Shown: positions 16,761 through 25,577 of the stretch, piece by piece
How positions within the stretch are numbered: position 1 is the stretch's first letter
How the letters are laid out: each line of letters starts with the position of its first letter
Source: Cylindrospermopsis curvispora GIHE-G1
GTDB lineage: Bacteria; Cyanobacteriota; Cyanobacteriia; Cyanobacteriales; Nostocaceae
Assembly: GCF_014489415.1 (NCBI RefSeq)
Contig: NZ_CP060822.1
Span: 2,589,501-2,653,500 of the forward strand
DNA length: 64,000 nt
Direction of reading: 5' to 3'
Program-made: the position numbers and the translations under genes
Notes under the pieces: generated by a model
What the model saw: only the letters and a program-made list of their open reading frames with translations
Told to the model about the DNA's origin: nothing
Database searches by the model: none

Positions 16761-19700
16761 ATATGCCAGTAAATAACACTACAAAAATGGCAATTGTGGG
16801 CATGGATGCCTTTTTTGGTGAATGTGATGGATTGGATGCCTTTGAAAGTAGTATTTATGATGGAAAACAACATTTTATTACTCTACCACAAACTAGATGG
16901 TTGGGAATTAATGAACACCAAGAATTACTGCAACAATATGGTTTAGAAACCGGAACACCACCTCAAGGCGCATACATTCAAGATTTTGAAATTGACACAT
17001 TATCCCAGAAAATTCCTCCCAATGAGGTGACTAAAATTAACCCCCAACACACCTTATTATTAAAGGTGTGCGATCGCGCATTAAAAGATAGTAATATACA
17101 GCCTAATAGTAATGTTGCTGTAATTATCGCTGCGGAAACAGAATTATCAGTCCACCAACTAGAACAAAGATGGAATTTATCTTGGCAAATTAAAGATGGG
17201 GTAAATGGAGCTGAAATTCCCCTGAGTCCAGAAAAAATCTCCCAGTTAGAAACTATAGTCCAAGATAGTATTCACCATCCAGTTGAGATTGCAGAGTATA
17301 TCAGTTATGTGGGTAACACCATGGCCAGTCGGGTTTCTTCCCTATGGAATTTCTCTGGACCATCTTTTACCATTAGTGCGGTAGAAACTGCTACTTTTAA
17401 GGCTTTAGAATTAGCGGAAATGCTATTAGCTACTGAGGAAGTGACAGCAGTGGTTGTAGGTGCAGTTGACCTAGCTGGTGGGGTAGAAAATGTCCTCTTG
17501 AGAAGTCAATTTGGCAAAATAAATACGGGTGTAAATACCCTAAGTTTTGATCAAAATGCTAATGGTTGGAATGTGGGGGAAGGTGCAGGTGCAGTAGTTT
17601 TGCAAAGACAGGATACGGCATTAAAAAATAAACAACGTATTTATGCAGTAATTGAAGCTTTAAGCATTGGACAGTCCCCTTCCATGGCCATAGATAGCAG
17701 GACTATTAGCAATGTTTGTAAGAAAGCATTTAAACAAGCTGGAATTAAACCTGAAGAAGTTAACTACTTAGAGGTTTCCGGTAGTGGAATACCGGAGGAA
17801 GACACAGCAGAAATTGAGGGAATATTAGCAGCTTATCCTTCTGTTGGTAATGGTCTACACTGTGCCCTAGGTAGCATCAAAGCAAACATAGGTCATACCT
17901 TTGTTGCTTCCGGTATTGCTAGTTTGATTAAAACTGCTTTAAGTTTATATTATAAATATATACCTGGAACTCCCAAATGGTCAGGTGTGAAAACCCCTCA
18001 GATGTGGGAAGGTAGTCCCTTCTATGTTGCGACAGAATCCCGACCTTGGTTCTTACAAAAAGAAGTAAAATGTCGAATTTCTGCCATTAATAGTATGGGT
18101 TGTGACGGTTCCTTTTCTCATATTTTGCTGTCAGAAGAAACCCAACAGGAACCACGTCCTAGTAAATATTTAGAATCCCGACCCTATCATCTCTTTCCTA
18201 TTTCTGGAGACAGTGAAACCAGTCTAATTACGGCCTTAAATAACCTAGAAAAAACCCTTGAGGATGGCGAGTGCTTGTCAAAAGTAGCTAGTGAAACATT
18301 TAGCAGTTTTCAAAAAAAATCTTCTGCCAATTATACCCTATCCATCACCGGACGCAACCAAAAAGAAGTACTCAAAGAAATCAACTCTGCCAAAAAAGGT
18401 ATAACAGACGCCTTCATAAATAAAAAAGATTGGGCCACACCAATAGGTAGTTACTTCACACCTAAACCCTTGGGAAAAAATGGTGAAGTTGCCTTTGTTT
18501 ACCCTGCTGCTGTCAACACTTATGTAGGAATTGGTAGAACCTTATTTCGATTATTTCCTAAAGCCTTCGATGACACAGTTATCAAAACTCTATACCGACG
18601 AGCAGCGGATGTTGAGAAACTAGTGTTTCCTAGAAGTTTGAGGAAACTGGAAATTAGGGAATTAGAAAACCTAGAAAAGAAATTGCTGGATGATTCCCTC
18701 GCAATGTTGGAAGCAGAAATTCTGTTTACCAGATTTATCACCAACATTCTCACAGAAGATTTTCAAATCACACCCAAATATATGTTTGGTTATAGCTTAG
18801 GGGAAACCAGTATGATGGTTGCCCAGGGGATTTGGAGTGATTGCTATAAAGCAAGTAATACCTTCAACTCATCATCATTATTTGGCGATAGACTATCAGG
18901 ACCGAAAAATGCAGTGCGAGAGTATTGGGGAATAGACAAAAACTCTTCAGAGCATGACAAATTATGGGCTAATTATGTTTTAATTACTACAGCTGATCAA
19001 GTCAGGGAAGTTTTAAAAACAGAAAATCGGGTTTACCTCACTCAAATTAATACCTCGCAAGAAGTATTAATAGCTGGTGAACCTTTAGCTTGTGAAAGAG
19101 TGATTAATAAACTGGGTTGTAACGCCTTTTTAGCACCATTTGATCATGTGATTCATGCGCCGACTATGGAATCAGAATACCCAGAGCTATATCGAATCCA
19201 TAACTTACCAGCTCAGGCAATTCCTGGGATTATCTGTTACTCAGCAGCAGAATATCAACCCATAGCACTAGAGAGCGAAACTATTGCTCACAGTATTGCC
19301 AAAGGATTATGTCAACAACTAGATTTTCCTCGCTTGGTAAATCGAGTTTATGAAGATGGAGCAAAAGTATTTATCGAAGCTGGAGCTGGTGGTATTTGTT
19401 CACGGTGGATAGATAAAATATTAGACAAACGGGAACATATTACCATATCTTTAAACCGCCGTGGGATAGATGATCACACATCCTTAGTTAAAGCCTTGGC
19501 AAAACTGATTAGTCATGGAGTTAAATTAGATCTTTCTCCCCTATATGATCTTTCTTTAGATACTAAAAAAACCAACAAATCAGCACTCAAGAAAATTACC
19601 CTGGGTGGCAAATCCATTACCGATCAAATTTTACAGACAGATCATCGTCAACTGTTCTCAAAATATAATCAGCAAGATCTACAACTCCTTACCAAGGACT

Positions 19701-20065
19701 TGGATGTTAAGATCATCAACTCTCTTCAACCAGCATACCAAATACCCCCCCGGGAAATTTATGGTAAACCGGAAAAAAATTCTGTGAAAACTATCATAGA
19801 TGACCATTTAAATCATGAAGAGCAACTAAACTTTTCACAACTACCTTGCAAAGAAACCCCCAAAGTAACCTCCAAACAAGTGAACCATATAATTCCCATG
19901 AATGATTTAAAGATAGCCCAGTATGAAAAATTCACAAGTAACAACACCAAATTGATAAAAGCACACAGTGATTTTCTAGAAGCTAGAAAAGATTTCAGCC
20001 AGCAAATGAGCGAAATAATTAAAATGCAATTAGCTTGTGCTGAAAAATTGTTGATAGATCAATAA
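16757..20065 (+). CDS. hglC: HglC: inactive ketosynthase (CLF-like) fused to acyltransferase
   Basis: 1102 residues. Residues ~10-460 have a ketosynthase fold, but the nucleophile position holds Glu210 (SAVETAT aligns with DAACASS), and the first His motif is replaced by VSGSGIPEE; only the last His (ANIGHTFVASG) remains. This is the signature of a chain-length factor or PfaB-type degenerate KS. Residues ~580-960 are an acyltransferase with Ser680 in GYSLGE, the form seen in PfaB. The last ~60 residues are a charged helical tail (KAHSDFLEARKDFSQQMSEI) resembling the paired helices of HglE. It overlaps hglD and is 43 bp from hglA. Its likely job is chain-length control with HglD plus loading or transfer of acyl groups. 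Confidence 0.88.
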   Translation: MNMPVNNTTKMAIVGMDAFFGECDGLDAFESSIYDGKQHFITLPQTRWLGINEHQELLQQYGLETGTPPQGAYIQDFEIDTLSQKIPPNEVTKINPQHTLLLKVCDRALKDSNIQPNSNVAVIIAAETELSVHQLEQRWNLSWQIKDGVNGAEIPLSPEKISQLETIVQDSIHHPVEIAEYISYVGNTMASRVSSLWNFSGPSFTISAVETATFKALELAEMLLATEEVTAVVVGAVDLAGGVENVLLRSQFGKINTGVNTLSFDQNANGWNVGEGAGAVVLQRQDTALKNKQRIYAVIEALSIGQSPSMAIDSRTISNVCKKAFKQAGIKPEEVNYLEVSGSGIPEEDTAEIEGILAAYPSVGNGLHCALGSIKANIGHTFVASGIASLIKTALSLYYKYIPGTPKWSGVKTPQMWEGSPFYVATESRPWFLQKEVKCRISAINSMGCDGSFSHILLSEETQQEPRPSKYLESRPYHLFPISGDSETSLITALNNLEKTLEDGECLSKVASETFSSFQKKSSANYTLSITGRNQKEVLKEINSAKKGITDAFINKKDWATPIGSYFTPKPLGKNGEVAFVYPAAVNTYVGIGRTLFRLFPKAFDDTVIKTLYRRAADVEKLVFPRSLRKLEIRELENLEKKLLDDSLAMLEAEILFTRFITNILTEDFQITPKYMFGYSLGETSMMVAQGIWSDCYKASNTFNSSSLFGDRLSGPKNAVREYWGIDKNSSEHDKLWANYVLITTADQVREVLKTENRVYLTQINTSQEVLIAGEPLACERVINKLGCNAFLAPFDHVIHAPTMESEYPELYRIHNLPAQAIPGIICYSAAEYQPIALESETIAHSIAKGLCQQLDFPRLVNRVYEDGAKVFIEAGAGGICSRWIDKILDKREHITISLNRRGIDDHTSLVKALAKLISHGVKLDLSPLYDLSLDTKKTNKSALKKITLGGKSITDQILQTDHRQLFSKYNQQDLQLLTKDLDVKIINSLQPAYQIPPREIYGKPEKNSVKTIIDDHLNHEEQLNFSQLPCKETPKVTSKQVNHIIPMNDLKIAQYEKFTSNNTKLIKAHSDFLEARKDFSQQMSEIIKMQLACAEKLLIDQ

Positions 20066-20083
20066 AAATAATTTTTCCAGTAT

Positions 20084-20111
20084 CATAGTCTGGATTGTAA
20101 CCCAGACTATG
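20084..20111 (+). promoter_or_regulatory. Perfect 10-bp stem-loop enclosing the first ATG of hglA
   Basis: CATAGTCTGG (20084-20093) and CCAGACTATG (20102-20111) are exact complements around an 8-base loop. The last three bases of the right arm are the ATG at 20109. There is no T-run after the stem, so it is not a simple terminator. It would hide that ATG in the mRNA. Confidence 0.6.
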
Positions 20112-21836
20112 AACTATCCCTGTCTCACAAATTGCCCATTAATTAAGGAAAAAATTACCGTGACAACATTTAATACGGTACTGAACAAACCAAACAACGG
20201 ATTAGCATTTTTAAAAACTGCTCCCCATCATACCTACAGCTGGAAGGGTTCAACAGACTGCGTTGAATTTGAGCAAAATGCCATCAAGCAAAAATTACTA
20301 ACCCTAGAAAAACCCTGCCATATTCTTAAAGTAGCAGGTGAAATAGGTGTTAGTAATGATGGCTATATAACCTCAAATTATAATATTCCATCGGAACCCA
20401 ACCAGCTATTAGTATCATTACCACCATTAACAGTAGAACAATTTGGTGATCCCACCTTTTTGAAAATCCACAATGTTAAATGTGCCTATATGACAGGTGC
20501 TATGGCGGGGGGAATAGCATCAGAAGAAATGATAATTGCTTTAGGCAAACAAAGACTTTTGGGTTCCTTTGGTTCGGGCGGACTGTCACCAGAAAGACTA
20601 GAAATAGCTATTCAAAAAATACAAGCTGCTCTACCTAACGGTCCCTATTGTTTCAACCTAATTCATAGTCCCAATGAACCAAAAATAGAAAGACAGGCTG
20701 TAGAATTATACTTAAAATATGCAGTTCACACGGTTGAAGCCTCGGCATTTTTAGACCTAACTCCCAATATTGTTTATTATCGAATTGCTGGTTTAAGTTT
20801 AGATGCTAATCACCAAATTCAAATCAAAAATAAAGTAATTGCCAAAATTTCTCGCCGGGAAGTTGCCACCAAATTTATGCAACCACCCCCTGAAAGAATG
20901 ATCAAGGAATTACTAGCACAAAATCTAATTACGGAACTACAAGCTCACTTAGCAAGTAAAGTTCCTATGGCTGATGATATTACTGTGGAAGCAGACTCTG
21001 GAGGTCATACAGATAATCGTCCTCTGGTATGTCTACTCCCTTCTATTATTAGTTTAAGGGATGAAATTCAAGCTAAATATAATTATGATAGAATAATTAG
21101 AATTGGGGTAGCTGGGGGAATTGGTACGCCGGAATCAGCATTGGCAGCTTTTGTCATGGGAGCTGGATATATTGTTACTGGTTCTATTAATCAATCCTGT
21201 GTTGAATCGGGGGCTTGTGAATACACAAAAAAATTATTATCTCAAGCAGAAATGGCGGATGTAATGATGGCCCCTGCTGCGGACATGTTTGAAATGGGAG
21301 TCAAATTACAGGTCTTAAAACGAGGAACAATGTTTCCCATGCGGGCACAAAAATTGTATGAGTTGTACCGCAATTATGAATCTATTGAAGATATTCCTTT
21401 GGCGGAAAGGGAGAAATTAGAAAAACAAATCTTCCGTAAAAGTATTGCTGAAGTTTGGGAGGGAACCGCCGCCTATTTGTCTCAAAAAAATCCCGAAAAA
21501 TTGGGCAAGGCTGTCAATAATTCTAAGTTAAAAATGGCATTGATTTTCCGCTGGTATCTGGGTTTATCTTCCCGATGGTCTAGTAGTGGAGAGAAGGGAA
21601 GAGAAACAGATTATCAAATTTGGTGTGGTCCAGCTATGGGTAGTTTTAATGACTGGGTAAAAGCTACCTATTTAGCTGAACCTCAAAACCGCCATGTGGT
21701 AGATATTGCTCATCACATTATGCTAGGAACTGCCTTTTTATATCGAATTCAGTCCCTTAAATTTCAAGGTTTACAGCTTTCTAGTTTTTACGGTCAATAT
21801 CAACCTGTTCACCCTATATTGGAGATGAAAAAATGA
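20109..21836 (+). CDS. hglA: PfaD-family FMN enoyl reductase HglA
   Basis: 575 residues from ATG 20109. The central TIM-barrel has the FMN-binding and catalytic patterns of the PfaD/2-nitropropane dioxygenase group: [38 protein letters not shown] (His likely catalytic) and [16 protein letters not shown]. In PUFA synthases PfaD reduces enoyl intermediates in trans, and HglA should do the same here, giving a saturated chain. The ATG at 20109 is buried in a hairpin. An in-frame GTG at 20160 is preceded by AAGGA at a spacing of 10 and may be the real start, removing 17 residues ahead of [10 protein letters not shown]. The 3' end overlaps hglB by 4 bp. Confidence 0.88.
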   Translation: MNYPCLTNCPLIKEKITVTTFNTVLNKPNNGLAFLKTAPHHTYSWKGSTDCVEFEQNAIKQKLLTLEKPCHILKVAGEIGVSNDGYITSNYNIPSEPNQLLVSLPPLTVEQFGDPTFLKIHNVKCAYMTGAMAGGIASEEMIIALGKQRLLGSFGSGGLSPERLEIAIQKIQAALPNGPYCFNLIHSPNEPKIERQAVELYLKYAVHTVEASAFLDLTPNIVYYRIAGLSLDANHQIQIKNKVIAKISRREVATKFMQPPPERMIKELLAQNLITELQAHLASKVPMADDITVEADSGGHTDNRPLVCLLPSIISLRDEIQAKYNYDRIIRIGVAGGIGTPESALAAFVMGAGYIVTGSINQSCVESGACEYTKKLLSQAEMADVMMAPAADMFEMGVKLQVLKRGTMFPMRAQKLYELYRNYESIEDIPLAEREKLEKQIFRKSIAEVWEGTAAYLSQKNPEKLGKAVNNSKLKMALIFRWYLGLSSRWSSSGEKGRETDYQIWCGPAMGSFNDWVKATYLAEPQNRHVVDIAHHIMLGTAFLYRIQSLKFQGLQLSSFYGQYQPVHPILEMKK

Positions 21837-23344
21837 GTTTAACAAACATGCTAACTACCTATGGTTCAGAGGAAATTCAATCTTTTATGGTGCATAACTT
21901 GGCAGAGTTGCTAGGAAAAACACCTGCAGAAATTGATGTGGATGAACATTTGGAAAATTATGGTTTAGATTCTGCTCAAGCCATGGTTATAATTAGTAAG
22001 TTGGAAGATTTACTTGGTTTTAAACCGTCTCCAGTCTTATTATGGCACTACCCAACTATCGCCACACTGGCTCAACGTTTATCAGAAGAAAAAGCTGGAG
22101 GTTCTCAAGCAGATAATCAGGGGAATAATGTGAATATTCCCATCCCATTTTTGGACCTAGGTGCGGAAGCAGTTCTGGACTCTACCATTCAACCAGTGGG
22201 TAGTTATATGGGTTCTCTCGCTAATCCGAAAAATATCTTTATAACGGGAGCAACTGGTTATTTAGGAGCTTTTATTATTAAGGAATTATTAGCAGAAACC
22301 CAAGCCAATATTTACTGTTTGGTACGGGCTAAGAATGTGAATGAAGCACAAGATAAACTCATCCATAATCTCCAACAATATGGAATTTGGGAGGATCAGT
22401 ACCTTAAGCGACTTGTCCCAGTTCTTGGTGATTTATCTCTACCACTTTTAGGAATTACCAAGGAAGAGTTTGACCAGTTAAGTGCTAACATAGATACTAT
22501 TTATCACAGTGGGGCATTACTAAATTATGTCTATCCCTACTCTGCTTTAAAGTCAGCAAATGTTTTAGGGACTCAGGAAGTGCTAAGACTGGCTTGTCAA
22601 ACTAAAGTTAAACCTGTACACTATGTTTCCAGCGTCGCTGTATTTGAATCAAGTGTATATGCAGGTAAAGTAGTAAGTGAACAAGATAGCTTTGACGATT
22701 GGCAAGGTATTTTCTTGGGTTATTCTCAAACAAAATGGGTAGCAGAAAAACTAGTCAAAATTGCCCGCGATCGCGGACTACCAGTAACGATTTATAGACC
22801 ACCCTTAATTGCTGGGGATAGTAAGACAGGGATTTGTAACACCCACGATTTCATCAACCTAATGATTAAAGGTTGTTTACAGATGGGATGTTTTCCAGAT
22901 GTGGACTATATGTTAGACATGTCTCCTGTAGACTATGTAAGCAAAGCTGTTGTTTACCTATCAAGAGAAGAAACATGTATTGGTAAGGCTTTCCATTTAC
23001 AGCATCCCCAACCTGCTTCTTTAAAATCTTTAGTGGAATGGATACGCACCTTTGGCTTTAAGCTAGAAATGATTAGTTATGAAGAGTGGCAGAACAAACT
23101 AGCTAACATAACAGATCAAGAAAATCCACTCTATACTCTTAAACCGTTTTTATTAGAGCGGTGGTCTAAAGAGAAAATTACCATTCCTGATTTGTATTTG
23201 CAGTCAAGAAGACCAGTAATTAGTTGTCAGGAAACCCTAGCTGCACTAAAGGGAAGCTCAATTATTTGTCCTCAAATCGATTCTCAATTGTTGATAACTT
23301 ATACCTCCTATTTAATGCAAACCGGTTTCTTGAGTCTTATTTAA
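21833..23344 (+). CDS. hglB: HglB: ACP-thioester reductase
   Basis: 503 residues. An N-terminal acyl carrier protein (~15-90) carries the phosphopantetheine Ser47 in YGLDSAQAM. It is followed by a reductive-release domain of the Lys2/carboxylic acid reductase type: NAD(P)-binding [12 protein letters not shown] (~137-147), Ser in YVSSVAVFE, and YSQTK (~296-300) as YxxxK. It would take the finished chain on its own ACP and release it as an aldehyde or alcohol, giving the aglycone for HglT. It is the last gene of the hgl run. In Anabaena PCC 7120 hetN and hetI follow; here a terminator and rpsO follow instead. Confidence 0.92.
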   Translation: MSLTNMLTTYGSEEIQSFMVHNLAELLGKTPAEIDVDEHLENYGLDSAQAMVIISKLEDLLGFKPSPVLLWHYPTIATLAQRLSEEKAGGSQADNQGNNVNIPIPFLDLGAEAVLDSTIQPVGSYMGSLANPKNIFITGATGYLGAFIIKELLAETQANIYCLVRAKNVNEAQDKLIHNLQQYGIWEDQYLKRLVPVLGDLSLPLLGITKEEFDQLSANIDTIYHSGALLNYVYPYSALKSANVLGTQEVLRLACQTKVKPVHYVSSVAVFESSVYAGKVVSEQDSFDDWQGIFLGYSQTKWVAEKLVKIARDRGLPVTIYRPPLIAGDSKTGICNTHDFINLMIKGCLQMGCFPDVDYMLDMSPVDYVSKAVVYLSREETCIGKAFHLQHPQPASLKSLVEWIRTFGFKLEMISYEEWQNKLANITDQENPLYTLKPFLLERWSKEKITIPDLYLQSRRPVISCQETLAALKGSSIICPQIDSQLLITYTSYLMQTGFLSLI

Positions 23345-23413
23345 CGCCTGAATGCCCATTTGATTGTAGACAAAACTAGAATTTTCTACCACATCTCATC
23401 TTAACGACAATGT

Positions 23414-23436
23414 GCGGGTAAAATGCCCGCTTTTTT
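23414..23436 (+). terminator. Rho-independent terminator after hglB
   Basis: GCGGG (23414-23418), loop TAAAATG, CCCGC (23426-23430), then six T. It is 70 bp after the hglB stop and 180 bp before rpsO, so it closes the hgl operon. Confidence 0.85.
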
Positions 23437-23613
23437 ACTGATATTTTTTTCTTTCCGTATTTTCAGCCAGAATGATAAAATGGTATATAATAGGAATAGC
23501 TACCTTAACCACCCATAAATTCTCCCTTTTGGCACCTCTAGCAATTACTCTAATTGCTGTGATATTATAGGTGACTGATGCATACACTTGAAAAAATAAA
23601 AGTTTAATTAATC

Positions 23614-23883
23614 ATGGCTCTGACGCAACTGCGCAAACAGGAACTGATCTCTGGATTCCAAGTACACGAAACTGACACCGGATCTGCCGATGTTCAGATT
23701 GCTATGCTCACTGAACGAATTAATCGTCTTAGTCAGCACCTGCAAGCAAACAAGAAAGACCACTCATCTCGTAGAGGACTATTAAAGATGATTGGCGAAC
23801 GTAAAAGACTTTTGAATTATATCCAAAAGAACAACTCGGATAAATATCAATCCCTGATTTCACGTCTTGGTATTCGTGGTTAG
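23614..23883 (+). CDS. rpsO: 30S ribosomal protein S15
   Basis: 89 residues, the normal length for S15. It binds the central domain of 16S rRNA early in 30S assembly. The motifs HETDTGSADVQIAMLTERI, HLQANKKDHSSRRGLL and RLLNYI are those of the conserved four-helix fold. It is followed after 12 bp by the PAM68 homologue, a pairing seen in cyanobacteria, so the two are probably one operon. A terminator upstream separates it from hgl transcription. Confidence 0.97.
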   Translation: MALTQLRKQELISGFQVHETDTGSADVQIAMLTERINRLSQHLQANKKDHSSRRGLLKMIGERKRLLNYIQKNNSDKYQSLISRLGIRG

Positions 23884-23895
23884 GAACTACCAATT

Positions 23896-24366
23896 ATGTC
23901 TGCTCAAGAATCAGAACCCAGTCGTCTACCATTTGAACCAAACAAAAAGCGTCAAAAACCTTCAAAAGTGTCTACCAAACCGGTAGTTAAGACAGAGGAA
24001 TCGCCACAAAAATTGCCGAACCAACCCCCCTTTACTAAAGAGGAGATGGCGATTCCCCAAGTAGTAAGCCAAAGAATGATCCGCAGAGTGGCAACCTTTT
24101 CTGGCATACCTACAGGTTTAGGTATTAGCACACTGGTGGTCAGCTATTTGTTGGTTAGTTATGCTCACATTCAACTACCCCCCATTGCGGTGTTACTGGT
24201 AAATATGGGACTGTTCGGGTTGGGAGTGTTGGGAATAACTTACGGTGTGCTTTCTGCTTCCTGGGATGAAGATAATCCGGGTACTTTACTGGGTGTAGGT
24301 GAATTTGGCACCAATTGGAGTAGAATGGTTGAAGTCTGGCGCGAAACTCGAAAAAAGAAGGTCTGA
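23896..24366 (+). CDS. PAM68 family (DUF3464) photosystem II assembly factor
   Basis: 156 residues. A basic, Lys/Pro/Ser-rich N-terminal ~45 residues (PSRLPFEPNKKRQKPSK) is followed by VPQ-type VSQRMIRRVATFSGIPTGLG, two membrane helices (~75-95 and ~100-120) and the ending GFxxxWxRM-like GEFGTNWSRMVEVWRE. This matches PAM68, which in plants and Synechocystis (Sll0933) helps assemble early photosystem II modules in the thylakoid. It directly follows rpsO. The confidence is high because both the motifs and the neighbour fit. Confidence 0.88.
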   Translation: MSAQESEPSRLPFEPNKKRQKPSKVSTKPVVKTEESPQKLPNQPPFTKEEMAIPQVVSQRMIRRVATFSGIPTGLGISTLVVSYLLVSYAHIQLPPIAVLLVNMGLFGLGVLGITYGVLSASWDEDNPGTLLGVGEFGTNWSRMVEVWRETRKKKV

Positions 24367-24478
24367 CCAACCGCGCTCAGGTATCTGGACGGTGCCTGAC
24401 GCAACAATGCTCCCATTCGCCTGCGTCTAAATGTATTAATGTATAGATCAATAATAGTTGAAATACGGGGCTGTTAAA

Positions 24479-25537
24479 ATGATCATTGTCATGAAAGTAG
24501 GTTCCCCAAAGGTGGAAATAGACCGTTTAAGTTCAGATTTAACTGGATGGGGTTTAACACCGGAAAAAATCATTGGTAAACACAAGGTAGTAATAGGTCT
24601 AGTAGGAGAAACAGCAGATTTAGACCCATTACAAATTCAAGAACTTAGTCCATGGATAGAACAGGTTTTAAGGGTAGAAGTACCTTATAAAAGAGCTAGT
24701 AGGCAATTTCGTCATGGTGAAGCTTCAGAAGTAGTAGTCACCACTCCCAATGGAAATGTGGTGTTTGGCGAACATCATCCTATAGTGGTGGTAGCAGGAC
24801 CATGTTCTGTGGAAAATGAAGCTATGATTGTGGAAACCGCCTTGAGAGTGAAAGTTGGCGGTGCCAAGTTTTTGCGGGGTGGAGCATATAAACCCCGCAC
24901 CTCACCATATGCTTTTCAAGGACATGGTGAAAGTGCTTTAGAGTTGTTGGCAAAAGCACGGGAGGTCAGTGGACTAGGAATCATTACTGAGGTAATGGAT
25001 GGTGCGGATTTGGAGAAAATCGCCCAAGTTGCTGATGTGATTCAGGTTGGGGCCAGAAATATGCAGAATTTCTCCTTACTCAAACAAGTGGGAGCCCAGT
25101 CAAAGCCAGTGTTATTAAAACGCGGTATGGCCGCAACCATTGAAGACTGGCTCATGGCCGCCGAGTATATATTGGCAGCGGGTAACCCTAATGTAATCTT
25201 GTGTGAGCGAGGAATTAGAACCTTTGATCGTCAATATACACGGAACACTCTGGATTTATCCGTAGTCCCAGTATTAAGAAAACTCACCCATCTACCAATA
25301 ATGATTGATCCCAGCCATGGTGTGGGTTGGGCAGAATTTGTGCCTTCTATGGCTATGGCAGCAATTGCTGCTGGTACTGATTCCTTAATGATAGAAGTCC
25401 ATCCTAACCCAGCTAAGGCTCTTTCCGATGGACCTCAATCCATTACACCAGATAGGTTCGACCAGTTAATGCAAGAACTTTCCGTAATTGGTCAAGCTGT
25501 GGGCCGTTGGCATCAGCCAGTTCTTTCACCAGTTTAA
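24479..25537 (+). CDS. 3-deoxy-7-phosphoheptulonate (DAHP) synthase, type I-beta
   Basis: The first step of the shikimate pathway, condensing phosphoenolpyruvate with erythrose 4-phosphate. A ferredoxin-like regulatory domain (~1-70, MIIVMKVGSP) precedes a TIM barrel with VVAGPCSVENE, KFLRGGAYKPRTSPYAFQG, LLKRGMAATIEDW, ILCERGIRTFD and MIDPSHGVG, all hallmarks of the Thermotoga/Bacillus type. The start is set at ATG 24479, where the family consensus begins. A TTG at 24458 in the same frame would add seven residues with no support. It stands alone and is closed by a strong hairpin at 25552. Confidence 0.94.
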   Translation: MIIVMKVGSPKVEIDRLSSDLTGWGLTPEKIIGKHKVVIGLVGETADLDPLQIQELSPWIEQVLRVEVPYKRASRQFRHGEASEVVVTTPNGNVVFGEHHPIVVVAGPCSVENEAMIVETALRVKVGGAKFLRGGAYKPRTSPYAFQGHGESALELLAKAREVSGLGIITEVMDGADLEKIAQVADVIQVGARNMQNFSLLKQVGAQSKPVLLKRGMAATIEDWLMAAEYILAAGNPNVILCERGIRTFDRQYTRNTLDLSVVPVLRKLTHLPIMIDPSHGVGWAEFVPSMAMAAIAAGTDSLMIEVHPNPAKALSDGPQSITPDRFDQLMQELSVIGQAVGRWHQPVLSPV

Positions 25538-25551
25538 CTGGTTTAATTACA

Positions 25552-25577
25552 GGGGGGATTTATCCCCCCTATTTTTT
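25552..25577 (+). terminator. Terminator after DAHP synthase
   Basis: GGGGGG, loop ATTTAT, CCCCCC, then TA and six T. It lies between convergent genes and slightly overlaps the stop of the minus-strand GH57 gene. The T-run favours the plus strand. Confidence 0.85.
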
